From the NCBI RefSeq assembly GCF_000306255.2, contig NZ_AKWY02000027.1, forward strand, positions 1 through 23,359: 23,359 nt of DNA, given 5' to 3'. Position numbers and translations under genes: made by a program. The stretch comes from Leptospira noguchii serovar Panama str. CZ214 (GTDB taxonomy: Bacteria > Spirochaetota > Leptospiria > Leptospirales > Leptospiraceae). Each line of letters starts with the position of its first letter. Positions within the stretch are counted from its first letter, which is position 1. Below the pieces are notes generated by a model. That model was not told the DNA's origin, did no database searches, and saw nothing but the letters and a program-made list of their open reading frames with translations. This document shows, piece after piece, positions 1-9,017 of this stretch.

Positions 1-1
1 A

Positions 2-367
2 TATTCGAAACAAATTGTGTCTATGGCGCGACTTCATAATAAAGCAGGGAAAATTAAATACAATCTGGGTGTAGGTAAAATGAAAAAATTTAGCATCCGG
101 GTTCATACCGGTGTTTGGGCGACCTTAGGTGTGTTAGCTGCTGCTCATGGTGTTTCTCGGTGTTATCTTTTTAATTATATGCTCTGGCTGGAGGAGCAAG
201 GGGATTTTTTTGTGAAAACTTTGAACCGGGGAGTTCCTAGCTTTCACTGGACTTACGAAATGACTTGGAAGATTAACAGGAGACAAAATCTCATATCAAG
301 AGAATTAAAGTTCGAACCAAATCCAATGACAGACAAATACCCCTATTACTTACAGGCGTCTTCGTAA
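2..367 (+). CDS. DUF1564 family protein, 5' end outside window
   Basis: The reading frame is open to the left edge of the window, so this is the C-terminal part of a longer gene. An internal GTG at 17 or ATG at 23 should not be taken as the true start. The visible part contains the segment KKFSIRVHTGVWATLGVLA followed by HGVSRCYLFNYMLWLE, a pattern I recognise from DUF1564 proteins, a large paralogous family found mainly in Leptospira. Family members are usually about 150-180 residues and the part seen here is about 121 codons, which fits a gene cut by the window edge. The function of the family is unknown; a helix-turn-helix-like role has not been shown. No membrane segment or signal peptide is visible in this part. 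The assignment rests on remembered motif similarity only. Confidence 0.7.
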   Translation, partial: YSKQIVSMARLHNKAGKIKYNLGVGKMKKFSIRVHTGVWATLGVLAAAHGVSRCYLFNYMLWLEEQGDFFVKTLNRGVPSFHWTYEMTWKINRRQNLISRELKFEPNPMTDKYPYYLQASS

Positions 368-740
368 TCATCACGCGGGCGAAAAATAACTGAGTCCTAA
401 TAATAAATTGTATTTCTAAAAAATATTTATTACGATTTTTCCCTCGTGTTTTCCGTTAAGAAAACCTGTCGCTTCTGTCTAAAACTAGTAAAGCGAAGTT
501 TCATATGTCCTCCGTTTTCTGATATGTTTGGCATAAAACACGGTTTGAACGCAAAATATTAGTTATTAGAGTTGTTGAAAAATTAATTCGCCACTTAGTT
601 TCTGTTTCATGGAAACGGTCCATTGAAGCAGTTTTATTAATCGTCACATGTAATTTTTCAACAACTCTATTCTAGTTCTCAGTAAAAGTGTAGTAAAATC
701 ATAGACAGCTTTTTTCAGTCTCTAATTCTGTTATTGAACT
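368..740. other. intergenic region with one A-type repeat
   Basis: This 373-base stretch has no credible ORF. It holds a MITE-like element (569-667, listed separately). There is also a weak AT-only inverted repeat (401-408 with 425-432, TAATAAAT/ATTTATTA) which could act as a poor terminator for the DUF1564 gene. The segment TAAGAAAACCTG near 463-475 recurs at about 11956, inside the structured region after the response regulator. No convincing promoter or ribosome-binding site is visible for the ORF that starts at 741. Confidence 0.6.
569..667 (+). repeat. A-family MITE-like element, copy 1
   Basis: 99-bp element with terminal inverted repeats GAGTTGTTGAAAAATTA (left, 569-585) and its complement at the right end (651-667), 17/17 matching. 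Both ends are bordered by TA (567-568 and 668-669), consistent with a TA target duplication. The interior carries the family core with TTTCATGGAAACGG and TTGAAGCAGTTTTATTAA. It is too short to code for a transposase. This is the best-preserved of six copies in the window. Confidence 0.8.
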
Positions 741-1975
<1,235 letters not shown>

Positions 1976-1979
<4 letters not shown>

Positions 1980-2626
1980 GTGATCTCGCCAATAAAAAAC
2001 TAAAAGCAGCCAGAGCGGAAGTTGTTCGGGCTCAAGTAGAGCGGTTCCGTGTTTTTTACGCGAGTTATTTTCATTTGGAAGAGACGATTCCAATGGTGGA
2101 ATATTTTTTTGAAAAAATCTATAATTTAGAAGGAAGAGAAGTCTGGCTTCAGCTTGCGATGGACACATACCAAAAGGTGAAAGGTATGTTGAAGGAAACT
2201 TCGCGGGAGAATATAGAATACTTAATCGAACTCAATAACCTTACTGAAGAAATGGATATGATTTTCGCCAAATATCTCGTAGACGGAGGTTGGGACGGCA
2301 AAAGGCTCAGTAGGGAAGAATACGATTTTTACTACGGTCAAATGGGTCATTACGAAGAGCGGATAAGGCAATTAGAAATCGTATTACGAAATTTGAAAGT
2401 TTTTTACGAATTAGCCCATAAACCAATCAGCGCTTACTTAATTAAACCGGCTAAGTTTATGGCTTCTTTATTGGGTGTCTCGGCTTTATTTCAAAGTGTG
2501 GAAGAGGCGTATAACGCGACTCTTCCAGTTTCATCCAATATATTCAATTCTTTTTATGAAGAAGTAAAAAAAAGGGAAACAGAATATATTCAAACGTTGC
2601 TTGGAGAAAGTAGAAAGGAAGCATGA
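1976..2626 (+). CDS. helical hypothetical protein upstream of MotB-like gene
   Basis: 216-residue, charged, almost entirely helical protein with no signal peptide and no clear membrane span. It is therefore not a MotA-type channel subunit. Residues about 10-60 (RAQVERFRVFYASYF, then MVEYFFEKIYN) resemble the pattern of the so-called FFLEELY-motif proteins (an Arg-rich helix followed by a FF-E-Y helix), but this is a weak resemblance from memory. The start overlaps the preceding stop by ATGA, and its own stop overlaps the MotB-like start in the same way (2623-2626). The three genes are therefore probably translated together. A cytoplasmic partner of the MotB-like protein is a reasonable inference, but unproven. 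Confidence 0.8.
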
Positions 2627-3342
2627 GCCGACTTCGCAGACAACTTTTGGAAAAAGGACATCGTAAAGGAGAGTCTCATGAAAACAGGGAACGTTGGCTT
2701 TTAACTTACGCCGATATGATTACTCTTCTTTTGGGTTTGTTCATCATCATGTATTCGATTTCTCAAGTAGATCAGACAAAACTCAAACAGGTAGCGGACG
2801 TAATCCGAGGTGGTTTTGGTTTGGGAGAATCTTTTTTTCAAGGAAGTGCAGCCACATTAGAAAATGATCCTTTGCTCCAACCTAGAACGCAGCTTTATCG
2901 TTTTTGGGAACGTATAAGTTATACTTTAAAAAAGTTAAAAGAAAAAGCAAAACTCAATATTGGAATTCAAGAAACTGAGGAAATCAAGATCGTTCTTTTT
3001 GGTTCTTCTTTGGGGGAAGGTCAATTTCAACCAGATGAAGACATGGTGTTTGCGTTTCAAAAAATTTCTGAACTGTCCTCTACAATGGATGTAGACATCA
3101 TTTTGAAAGTTCAAATCCCATACGAAAACGAAGCCTCACGAAAAGGATTTAGAAACATTTGGGAATACAATTCTTATAGAGCTGAACTTATCGCGGATTC
3201 TTTATTTAAAAATTATAAAATTTCCAAGGAAAAAATATCCATCCAAGCTTCCAGTTCGTATAGGCCGATAGAAAACTCCTCGTCTACTCCCGAAGGAAAG
3301 GCTTCTGGTGAAAGAGTGGAAATTTTTATTCGTAAAAAATAA
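2623..3342 (+). CDS. MotB/OmpA-like inner-membrane protein without adjacent motA
   Basis: 239 residues with MotB architecture. A basic cytoplasmic tail (1-24) leads to RWLLTYADMITLLLGLFIIM (24-43), one transmembrane helix carrying Asp31, which matches the proton-binding Asp of MotB (Asp32 in E. coli). A periplasmic linker and an OmpA-type C-terminal domain (about 110-239) follow. The OmpA domain keeps NSYRAELIADSL (Arg of the N-x-x-x-x-x-RA helix) and RPIENSSSTPEGKASGERVEI. However, the usual G-H-T-D segment that contacts peptidoglycan is replaced by KVQIPYEN, so wall binding may be changed or lost. No motA-like gene is next to it. It is coupled by ATGA to the helical gene upstream. Proton-driven work at the envelope, as in MotAB or TolQR-type units, is inferred; a role in the flagellar motor is not supported by the neighbourhood. 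Confidence 0.88.
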   Translation: MSRLRRQLLEKGHRKGESHENRERWLLTYADMITLLLGLFIIMYSISQVDQTKLKQVADVIRGGFGLGESFFQGSAATLENDPLLQPRTQLYRFWERISYTLKKLKEKAKLNIGIQETEEIKIVLFGSSLGEGQFQPDEDMVFAFQKISELSSTMDVDIILKVQIPYENEASRKGFRNIWEYNSYRAELIADSLFKNYKISKEKISIQASSSYRPIENSSSTPEGKASGERVEIFIRKK

Positions 3343-3361
3343 GAAGTTGATCGTAAATATC

Positions 3362-3775
3362 ATGAAATCAAATAAATTATTTTTAATTTTTGGAATATTC
3401 TTTTTTTTGAATGTTTTAGGTTGTAAAAAAAAATCTCTTCCGCAAGGAATACAAGACGAAGTATGGAGAGAGGAATCTTCCGAACTGGTTTCTACTTATT
3501 GCCAAAAAATTTCAACTTGTGCGGAAGTGTCTTTGAAAGATTTAAAAGAATCTTCGAAAATGTTAGTCCAGGAAAGATTGAATCCCGCCAATTGTGCGGA
3601 AAAATTTCGTAAGTCAAACGCGTATCTGCTTGCAAACGAAAATCCCGAAATCATAAAAAAAGTGGTAAGAGGATGCTTTCAAACCGTGATTAGAGAAAGT
3701 TGCGATAAAATCCAAAAAGGAGTTTTAAAACTTTCCGAAGATTGCAATTTACTTCGAACAATTCAATCCAAATAA
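3362..3775 (+). CDS. small Cys-rich lipoprotein
   Basis: The frame is open from 3308, but I place the start at ATG 3362, because from there it has a clean lipoprotein signal: MKSNK, a hydrophobic core LFLIFGIFFFLNV, and the lipobox LGC with the lipidated Cys followed by three Lys. The start lies 19 bases after the MotB-like stop; the ribosome-binding site is weak. The mature part is about 116 residues with six further Cys (YCQK, STCAE, NCAEK, GCFQ, ESCDK, DCNL), which suggests disulfides in the periplasm or on the surface. The family is unknown to me. Position within the tightly packed cluster suggests co-transcription with the MotB-like gene. Confidence 0.8.
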   Translation: MKSNKLFLIFGIFFFLNVLGCKKKSLPQGIQDEVWREESSELVSTYCQKISTCAEVSLKDLKESSKMLVQERLNPANCAEKFRKSNAYLLANENPEIIKKVVRGCFQTVIRESCDKIQKGVLKLSEDCNLLRTIQSK

Positions 3776-3778
3776 TAT

Positions 3779-4729
3779 ATGTTACGCGGTCTTAAAAGAC
3801 TCAATCGGTACGATAAAAAAATTTTAAAAATTTTAAAATTCGGAGGCAAACTCGCTTTTTTTAGTCAAATCGGATTTTCCAGAAAAACTTCCGAAGGATT
3901 TAGATTTCCGATTCATGCTCTAAAAATCGGAACAGAAAAAGGAATCAAAGAACATCCGGTAGGGATTGTTGCCGGAGTTCACGGTTTAGAGACGATCGGT
4001 ATTTTAATCCTTCTCGATTTTTTGGAATATATTCTACATCCAGATTCAAATGGGTATCTTCCAGAATTAAAAAAAAGTAAATTAGGAATTATTGTATTAC
4101 CAATTTTGAATCCTAGTGGAGTTGCACTAAAACAAAGATCCAATCCTGCGGGAGTGGACTTGATGAGAAACTCCGGAATTAAAGCGGTACAACCGATTCC
4201 TTTTTTTGGAGGGCAAAAAATTTCTAAACGTTTGCCTTACTTTCGTGGAAATGGGTTGGAACCGGAATCTAGGGCATTAATACGCCTTGTGCATAAATTT
4301 TTTTTCGAAGTAGAAAATGCGATCCTTCCGATTTTAGATTTGCATTCTGGTTTTGGAACGATCGATAACGTGTGGTGGCCTTATGCTTATACAAAATCTC
4401 CTTGTCCAGATACTTCTCTATATCAAAACGTCAGAAAACATTTAAAACATCATTGTGGACATATTCATTTTCAATATGGTCCTCAGAGTGAAACTTACAC
4501 GACACACGGAGATCTTTGGGATAAAGTCTATGATCAATATAATGACTGTCATAAAAATACTTTGAACTGGAATTCTAAACTTCTTCCTTTGACTTTGGAA
4601 GTAGGAACTTGGGCGGATCTTAGAGAAGATCCTTCTAAGTTGTTTCGTAAACGTGGGATTTTTAATCCGGCTTCGTTTAACAAAATTGAAACGATGGGAA
4701 GATATAGAGGTTTTCTTCGGGACTTATGA
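3779..4729 (+). CDS. M14-type zinc peptidase / deacylase (succinylglutamate desuccinylase-like)
   Basis: 316 residues with the M14 metal site in order. His68 and Glu71 lie in VHGLE, Arg130-Asn131 in NPAGVDLMRN (the substrate-carboxylate Arg motif, normally N-x-N-R-N), His189 in LDLHSGFG, and the catalytic Glu274 in LTLEVGTW. All zinc ligands and the general base are present, so the enzyme should be active. The length and motifs suit the DUF2817 / AstE-AspA-like branch rather than a classical digestive carboxypeptidase. The substrate cannot be told from sequence: peptides, acyl-amino acids or muropeptides are possible. No signal peptide is seen, so it is probably cytoplasmic. It begins three bases after the lipoprotein stop and is the last gene of the cluster. 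Confidence 0.85.
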   Translation: MLRGLKRLNRYDKKILKILKFGGKLAFFSQIGFSRKTSEGFRFPIHALKIGTEKGIKEHPVGIVAGVHGLETIGILILLDFLEYILHPDSNGYLPELKKSKLGIIVLPILNPSGVALKQRSNPAGVDLMRNSGIKAVQPIPFFGGQKISKRLPYFRGNGLEPESRALIRLVHKFFFEVENAILPILDLHSGFGTIDNVWWPYAYTKSPCPDTSLYQNVRKHLKHHCGHIHFQYGPQSETYTTHGDLWDKVYDQYNDCHKNTLNWNSKLLPLTLEVGTWADLREDPSKLFRKRGIFNPASFNKIETMGRYRGFLRDL

Positions 4730-4754
4730 AGCCAAAAGATTTCAAGTAATTCTA

Positions 4755-4795
4755 AAGATTAATTTTGTTGTTTTTTGATAAACTTAATTAATCTT
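4755..4795 (+). terminator. possible AT-rich terminator hairpin after the M14 gene
   Basis: AAGATTAATT (4755-4764) and AATTAATCTT (4786-4795) are exact complements around a 21-base T-rich loop. It lies 26 bases after the stop of the last gene of the 741-4729 cluster. All but two pairs are A-T and there is no clean T-tract, so termination here is only plausible. Confidence 0.3.
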
Positions 4796-4831
4796 AATGT
4801 GAACTTTCGGAATTTTAAGTTTCACATAATA

Positions 4832-4924
4832 GAGTTGTTGAAAAATTTCATAATTTAGATTAATAAAACTGCTTCAATCGACTATTTCCATAAAACAGAT
4901 GGAGAATTAATTTTTCAATAACTC
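4832..4924 (-). repeat. A-family MITE-like element, copy 2 (inverted)
   Basis: 93-bp copy with ends GAGTTGTTGAAAAATTTC (left) and complement of GAGTTATTGAAAAATTA (right), bordered by TA on both sides (4830-4831, 4925-4926). The core (AATAAAACTGCTTCAATCG, then CCATAAAACAG) is the reverse complement of the core in copy 1, so this copy is inserted in the opposite orientation. Confidence 0.75.
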
Positions 4925-4960
4925 TATTATAGAATGCAATCTGTCGAACGACCCATTGGA

Positions 4961-5062
4961 AGCGATGCATTGAGTTCAGGGAGTGACGCTGGATTTGAAA
5001 GAGTGTTCTGCTGAGTTCTCTCGCATCAATTTCTGCCGTACGTTAGCGCGGTAGGAATTTTG
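4961..5062 (+). repeat. C-family GC-richer repeat, copy 1
   Basis: Segment containing GCGATGCATTGAGTTC, GTGACGCTG, then AGAGTGTTCTGCTGAGTTC and TCGCATC. The same ordered blocks occur at 12069-12180 and, inverted and longer, at 16143-16294. The outer GCGATGC and the inner GCATC are complementary, so the element can fold. It directly follows the A-family copy. Confidence 0.6.
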
Positions 5063-5349
5063 GGTAATTAAGACAAAGTGGAAAACTTGGTATAATTCTT
5101 TATGTTAGAAAATTATACTTTTTGCACATATGAAGTTAAACTTTTTTAAAAATATTCGAAAACTCTACTTTTTTTATCCTTCGGATTTCAAGCCCTTTTT
5201 TAATGGAAGTTGTATATTCTAACTTTTGAAACAAGCTCATGGTAGTATTATTTTTGTGAATTCGAGTAGTAATGAAAGAGTCTTTGAAATTGCGTGCGTA
5301 AAAATAAAAATTCAAATAAAAAACTAAAAATGTTCCTTCAATGAAATGA

Positions 5350-6528
5350 TCAAAGAATTTCCTTAATGCCAAACTCAAATATTTCCGTTGGCGTTAAAAG
5401 ACTGAGAACGATTCTTCCCAGATTTTTTTCTTCTGGGAAACCGAACATTTCTCCGAGATGAACGTATATTTTTTTTTCTTTTAATAAACGAAGTGTGTAT
5501 TCTTCTTCGGGAAAAAATTCTTCACTTTCTAGAACGCAGTACCAACCCGCATTTGGAAAATCGCATTGGATTTTTTTAGAAACACCGTCTTCGCCCAGAC
5601 TTCGTTTTAAAAAAGAAAGGTTTCGTTGAATGCGTTTGTTGATTTGGGATTGGATGAAATTTTTCCATTGAAAAAGATCTGAGAGTACATTTTGTATGGG
5701 AGTATTTACTGAAAGATAAGTATCGGAGATTAGTTCCAAATATTCTTTCGATTTTTGTTTCCACGTTTTTGGTCCACTGAGCAAAATCCAAGATAATTTC
5801 ATTCCAGGGAGGCCGAGCATTTTTGAGAGTCCGTTTACGTTTGCAACTGGTATATCCGGATCGACCAACGTATTATAAGACTCTGATCCGTATATGTAAT
5901 CTGAAAAAACTTCGTCTATGATTATAGGTATATTATAATTATTTAAAGTATTTTTAATGGAGTAAAAATCGGACTGATTTAAGACAGAGCCCGTGGGATT
6001 GTTTGGGCTGACTGATAAAATAAGCTTACATTTTTCTAAATCTTTTGGATTTAAGTCTGAGTTTTTTAATTTCCATCCGTTTTCTTTTTTAGTAAAATAA
6101 GAAATGGTTTGAATACTTTCCATTACAGAAATAAACTCAAACAAAGGATAACCGGGTGCCGGAATCAGTATGGAATCTCCTGGATCACAAAGTAATTTAA
6201 ACAAAAACGAATATGCTTCCGAAGAAGAAGAAGTTAAAAACAAATCGTCCGGGTCAATCTCCAATCCTTTTGAGTGGTAATATTCCTGAATTTTTTTTCG
6301 AGCCTCTAAATTTCCCCGAGGATCTGGATGATAGGTGATTAGATCCGAAGTTACAAAACTATGGCGAATTGCCTCCGTTGGGTATTGAAAATCGGCCTGT
6401 GTAGGGTTGGAAACAGTTAGATCTGTATAATAAATTCGATTTTTCTTATATTCGAATAAAATTTTAGAAAATTCGTTTTCTCCTTCTTGAAACGAAAATC
6501 GAGAACTAAAACGAAACGATTCTTTCAC
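5350..6528 (-). CDS. PLP-dependent aminotransferase, class I/II
   Basis: 392 residues, normal length for fold-type I aspartate-aminotransferase-like enzymes. Visible markers are YHPDPRGNLEARKKI (residues 66-80), SPNNPTG (174-180, Asn177 contacting the cofactor), IIIDEVFSDYIYG (202-214, Asp205 to the pyridine nitrogen), the Schiff-base Lys236 in NGLSKMLGLPGMKLSW, and Arg372 in GRIVLSLL, which would bind the substrate carboxylate. It should therefore be a functional cytoplasmic aminotransferase; the amino donor cannot be deduced. Its start overlaps the DUF2905 stop by ATGA (6525-6528), so it is the last gene of the minus-strand operon starting at 8939 or of a DUF2905-aminotransferase pair. Confidence 0.9.
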   Translation of the reverse strand: MKESFRFSSRFSFQEGENEFSKILFEYKKNRIYYTDLTVSNPTQADFQYPTEAIRHSFVTSDLITYHPDPRGNLEARKKIQEYYHSKGLEIDPDDLFLTSSSSEAYSFLFKLLCDPGDSILIPAPGYPLFEFISVMESIQTISYFTKKENGWKLKNSDLNPKDLEKCKLILSVSPNNPTGSVLNQSDFYSIKNTLNNYNIPIIIDEVFSDYIYGSESYNTLVDPDIPVANVNGLSKMLGLPGMKLSWILLSGPKTWKQKSKEYLELISDTYLSVNTPIQNVLSDLFQWKNFIQSQINKRIQRNLSFLKRSLGEDGVSKKIQCDFPNAGWYCVLESEEFFPEEEYTLRLLKEKKIYVHLGEMFGFPEEKNLGRIVLSLLTPTEIFEFGIKEIL

Positions 6529-6767
6529 GGAGAGCCGTTTTTGAATTTTTGAATTAGAAAAAGGATTAAAGAAATTAGAACACTAACTAAAATAGAAGTA
6601 GTCAACGGAAAATAAAATTTAAAATTTTCCTTTTCAATACGAATATCACCCGGAAGTTTTCCTAAATAATTTAAGAAAGGAATTTTATTTCCGTAAAGAA
6701 TAAAAAGGCCAACTAACAAAAATAAGACGCCTAAAATCAAAAACGGTCTGGCAAAATTTTCCATCAA
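6525..6767 (-). CDS. DUF2905 family small membrane protein
   Basis: 80 residues with two membrane spans (about 8-25 and 54-75) and between them the conserved loop of DUF2905: IPFLNYLGKLPGDIRIEKEN followed by FKFYFPLTTS. Length and topology match the family, which is widespread and of unknown function. It sits 52 bases downstream of the GMC oxidoreductase gene and overlaps the aminotransferase start by four bases. Confidence 0.88.
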   Translation of the reverse strand: MMENFARPFLILGVLFLLVGLFILYGNKIPFLNYLGKLPGDIRIEKENFKFYFPLTTSILVSVLISLILFLIQKFKNGSP

Positions 6768-6819
6768 TGATTTTGATCTTGATTTTTAGATTTTCAAAGT
6801 CAAGAAAAGAAGAATAATT

Positions 6820-8376
6820 TTATTCCGAATCCTCAAGGATAAATTTTGCTGCTTGTTTGCTAAATGCCATGATTGTATAACTTGGATCCACGGAAACACC
6901 TGTAGGAAATACGCTGGAATCGGAAACGTATAAATTTTTCAAACCGTGAACTCTATGTTTCCAATCTACTACGGATCTAGAAGGATCTTGTCCCATTCTA
7001 CATCCTCCCGCTGGATGAGGAGCAGCCATCATCATGGAAGCAGGACTAAGTTCAAGTGAGTTGATTTTATCTATTTCTTTTTCGGAAAATATTTTAGTAC
7101 GTTTTAAATCCGGTAGAAGAATCCATTTAGCTCCGGCGCTAAAATTCAATTGAACTTGTTTACGAATACAGTCTTTTAAAAATTCTTTTGTCAACTTTCC
7201 AAAGTTATACGTAACAGTACGTTTACCGAAAGAACTTACGGAAATATTTCCGAGTTCCGAAGGAACGTCGTCAATCCATCCGATTGTACCTCCTAAATGA
7301 GGAAGTTGTTTCATAATTTCTCTATGTTCAACACCAAAACCAGGAATCAAAGCCGCAAGACTTCCAGGTTGAAGTTGATTGGCCATGATTAAAAAGCCAC
7401 CTTCTATATAATTTCCGTCTTCTTTAAAACGGGCTAAACGAAATTCTTCTACGCCAAACGCAGAAGGAATGTTTCTCCATTGAATAATGGGTTCATCATA
7501 AAACGCATGAACGAAAGGAGAAGGATTGATGGCGAGATGTTCTCCAAGCGCTGGAAGTTTTTTCTTCCATCCGTTTCTAAGTAAGAATGTGGAACTACCA
7601 AAACCACCGGCAGCAATTGCAAAGACAGGAGCTTCGAATTTTAAAGTGATATTCGATTCTTTTCCAGAAGGACGATCGATCATAACCGCTTCTAAAAATT
7701 CTACTTGATCACCTTTCAATTCAAAACGAACCGCTTTACAATCCGCATAGATGTCTGCTCCTAAAGACATTGCTTTTGGAATATGAGTGACCAGCTGACT
7801 TTGTTTGGCCCCATACATACAACCTTGCATACAATGACCGGATTTCTGACAGTTTTTTCTCGCTTGTGGAACTGGGTTGCCTTTCCAATTAAGAGATTTG
7901 CAAGCCTTTCGCACAAGCTGATTCATTTTATTATAATATTCTTCTTTAGCGGGATGGACGTTTAGAGTTTCATCTAATTCTTTCCAATAAGAATTTAGGT
8001 CTTCGGGGGAATGACTTTGAACTCCGTATATTTCTTTCCAGAGATTGAGTCTGTCGTCAGGGGTTCTGTAGCTGTCTGCCCAATAATGAACGGAAGCTCC
8101 GCCTACGTTTTTTCCGTAAACTAAATTGATCGTGCCGGTTGCATCGGTAGCCATGTTTCTTTCCGCGGAAACTTTTCCGGCCATGTTGAGTTCGTGGTTA
8201 TCAAAAGTTCCTGTGTGATAGTAACCGCCTTCTTCAATCATTACTACCTTCTTTCCGTTTTTAGAAAGTTCGTAAGCTAAAGTTGCGCCACCACATCCAG
8301 TTCCTACAATGACTACGTCTGCTTTTATAGATCTGGAACCTCCCAGGTTTTTCCATTCGTAAACGCGACCACTCAT
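6820..8376 (-). CDS. GMC-family FAD oxidoreductase
   Basis: 518 residues. The N-terminal Rossmann motif VVIVGTGCGGATLAYELS (21-38) with acidic residues at 48-49 binds FAD, and GGASVHYWADSYR (92-104) matches the second flavin-contact region. The C-terminus has HPAGGCRMG (His454, the likely catalytic His of GMC enzymes), NLYVSDSSVFPTG and VDPSYTIMA. Asp497 stands where most GMC enzymes have Asn (N-P-x-x-T-I). A Cys cluster C176-x5-C182-x3-C186 before YGAKQS resembles the one in long-chain alcohol oxidases and gluconate-dehydrogenase-like proteins. No Tat or Sec signal is present on this protein; export, if any, would be with the Tat-type partner encoded just upstream, overlapping by ATGA. The substrate (sugar acid, alcohol or sterol) is unknown. 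Confidence 0.9.
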   Translation of the reverse strand: MSGRVYEWKNLGGSRSIKADVVIVGTGCGGATLAYELSKNGKKVVMIEEGGYYHTGTFDNHELNMAGKVSAERNMATDATGTINLVYGKNVGGASVHYWADSYRTPDDRLNLWKEIYGVQSHSPEDLNSYWKELDETLNVHPAKEEYYNKMNQLVRKACKSLNWKGNPVPQARKNCQKSGHCMQGCMYGAKQSQLVTHIPKAMSLGADIYADCKAVRFELKGDQVEFLEAVMIDRPSGKESNITLKFEAPVFAIAAGGFGSSTFLLRNGWKKKLPALGEHLAINPSPFVHAFYDEPIIQWRNIPSAFGVEEFRLARFKEDGNYIEGGFLIMANQLQPGSLAALIPGFGVEHREIMKQLPHLGGTIGWIDDVPSELGNISVSSFGKRTVTYNFGKLTKEFLKDCIRKQVQLNFSAGAKWILLPDLKRTKIFSEKEIDKINSLELSPASMMMAAPHPAGGCRMGQDPSRSVVDWKHRVHGLKNLYVSDSSVFPTGVSVDPSYTIMAFSKQAAKFILEDSE

Positions 8377-8939
8377 AACTCCCCCAGGATTTTTTTATAA
8401 TAGATTCTGGATTCACTTAATTTTTCCGGAGGATTTCCAAAAGGACCGTCATACGAAATCGCTTTAAAAGAAGATTCATGACCGTAATAAACCAAATAAA
8501 CGGGTAGTTTAAGATTTACTAATGCTGCTCGAATCGTATCGGATTCGGTTGTTTCTTGAGAAAGTAAAAAATTCTTTCGATCTTCTTCACCTAACTTAGA
8601 AAAACGACTCCAGTATCCATTTATTAAAGGAAGATATTCTAAAATTAAAATGAGAGATTTGAAATCGTCGGAGATACTTGAATCTACGAAAAAAAATTCT
8701 TCGTCTAACCTTCGAATCACTTCTGCTTTTTCAAGATCGGGAAAGCCCGGTGTCAGAGGTAAAAGAGTTTGAGAGTAGGCTAGTAAAAATTCAACTTCAG
8801 AAGATGAAAAAAATAAGGTTTTATACGAAGATCGTTTAAAACGATTGAAAAAGAACGCACCAATACAAAGGCTCAACAATCCTCCAAGACCAAAGCCGAA
8901 TAGTTTTCGTCTAGATATTTTTTCCGTCCATAAGCTCAT
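8373..8939 (-). CDS. gluconate 2-dehydrogenase subunit 3-like protein with Tat-type signal
   Basis: 188 residues. The N-terminus ISRRKLFGFGLGGLLSLCIG (8-27) has a twin-arginine motif (Arg10-Arg11) and a following hydrophobic segment, as in the small subunits of membrane-bound gluconate 2-dehydrogenases. The remainder is helical with the FSSSEVEFLLAYSQTLLP type of start seen in that family, though divergent. It overlaps the GMC gene by ATGA. Known systems of this type export the flavin subunit by hitch-hiking on this signal and pass electrons to a cytochrome c subunit. No cytochrome gene is in the window; the divergent ferredoxin is the only nearby redox protein. Start at 8939 is fixed by the lack of any later start before the twin Arg, and no ribosome-binding site precedes it (see promoter). 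Confidence 0.75.
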   Translation of the reverse strand: MSLWTEKISRRKLFGFGLGGLLSLCIGAFFFNRFKRSSYKTLFFSSSEVEFLLAYSQTLLPLTPGFPDLEKAEVIRRLDEEFFFVDSSISDDFKSLILILEYLPLINGYWSRFSKLGEEDRKNFLLSQETTESDTIRAALVNLKLPVYLVYYGHESSFKAISYDGPFGNPPEKLSESRIYYKKILGEL

Positions 8940-8949
8940 AACTTCGGTG

Positions 8950-8977
8950 ATTATTCTTGAATTAGTATGAATGTCAA
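8950..8977 (-). promoter_or_regulatory. sigma70-type promoter for the Tat/GMC operon, near-leaderless
   Basis: On the minus strand, TTGACA (8977-8972) is followed by 16 bases and AATAAT (8955-8950, 5/6 match to TATAAT). Only 10 bases separate the -10 box from the ATG at 8939, so a start site 6-8 bases downstream would leave a leader of about 2-4 nt and no room for a Shine-Dalgarno sequence. Confidence 0.6.
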
Positions 8978-8996
8978 TTCTGAAAAGGAGATTGAC

Positions 8997-9005
8997 GAGG
9001 TGATC
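8997..9005 (+). promoter_or_regulatory. strong anti-SD match ahead of ferredoxin gene
   Basis: GAGGTGATC matches nine bases of the complement of the 16S rRNA 3' end. It ends 12 bases before the TTG at 9018 and 21 before the ATG at 9027. An in-frame TAA at 9012 rules out any earlier start. The spacing is long for either start but favours TTG 9018. Confidence 0.45.
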
Positions 9006-9017
9006 TTTCCATAAACT

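Larger units (their letters stand above)
4730..5349. other. intergenic region between convergent operons with repeats
   Basis: About 620 bases lie between the M14 gene (+) and the aminotransferase (-), which converge. The region holds a possible terminator hairpin, an inverted A-family copy (4832-4924) and a C-family copy (4961-5062). From 5063 to 5349 I see no gene. A TATAAT at 5091-5096 on the + strand has no good -35 box and nothing coding downstream. Confidence 0.6.

Noticed and set aside
2623..3342. Zorya-like defence system (ZorA/ZorB) suggested by the MotB-like gene
   Set aside because: No ZorA-type channel, helicase or nuclease gene is beside it; the neighbours are lipoproteins and a peptidase-like enzyme.
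5085..5100. TATAAT on the plus strand at 5091
   Set aside because: There is no good -35 box at normal spacing and no gene downstream in that direction.
5136..5378. 80-codon minus-strand frame overlapping the aminotransferase end
   Set aside because: It overlaps the aminotransferase coding end, is of skewed Lys/Phe/Ile composition, and has no ribosome-binding site.
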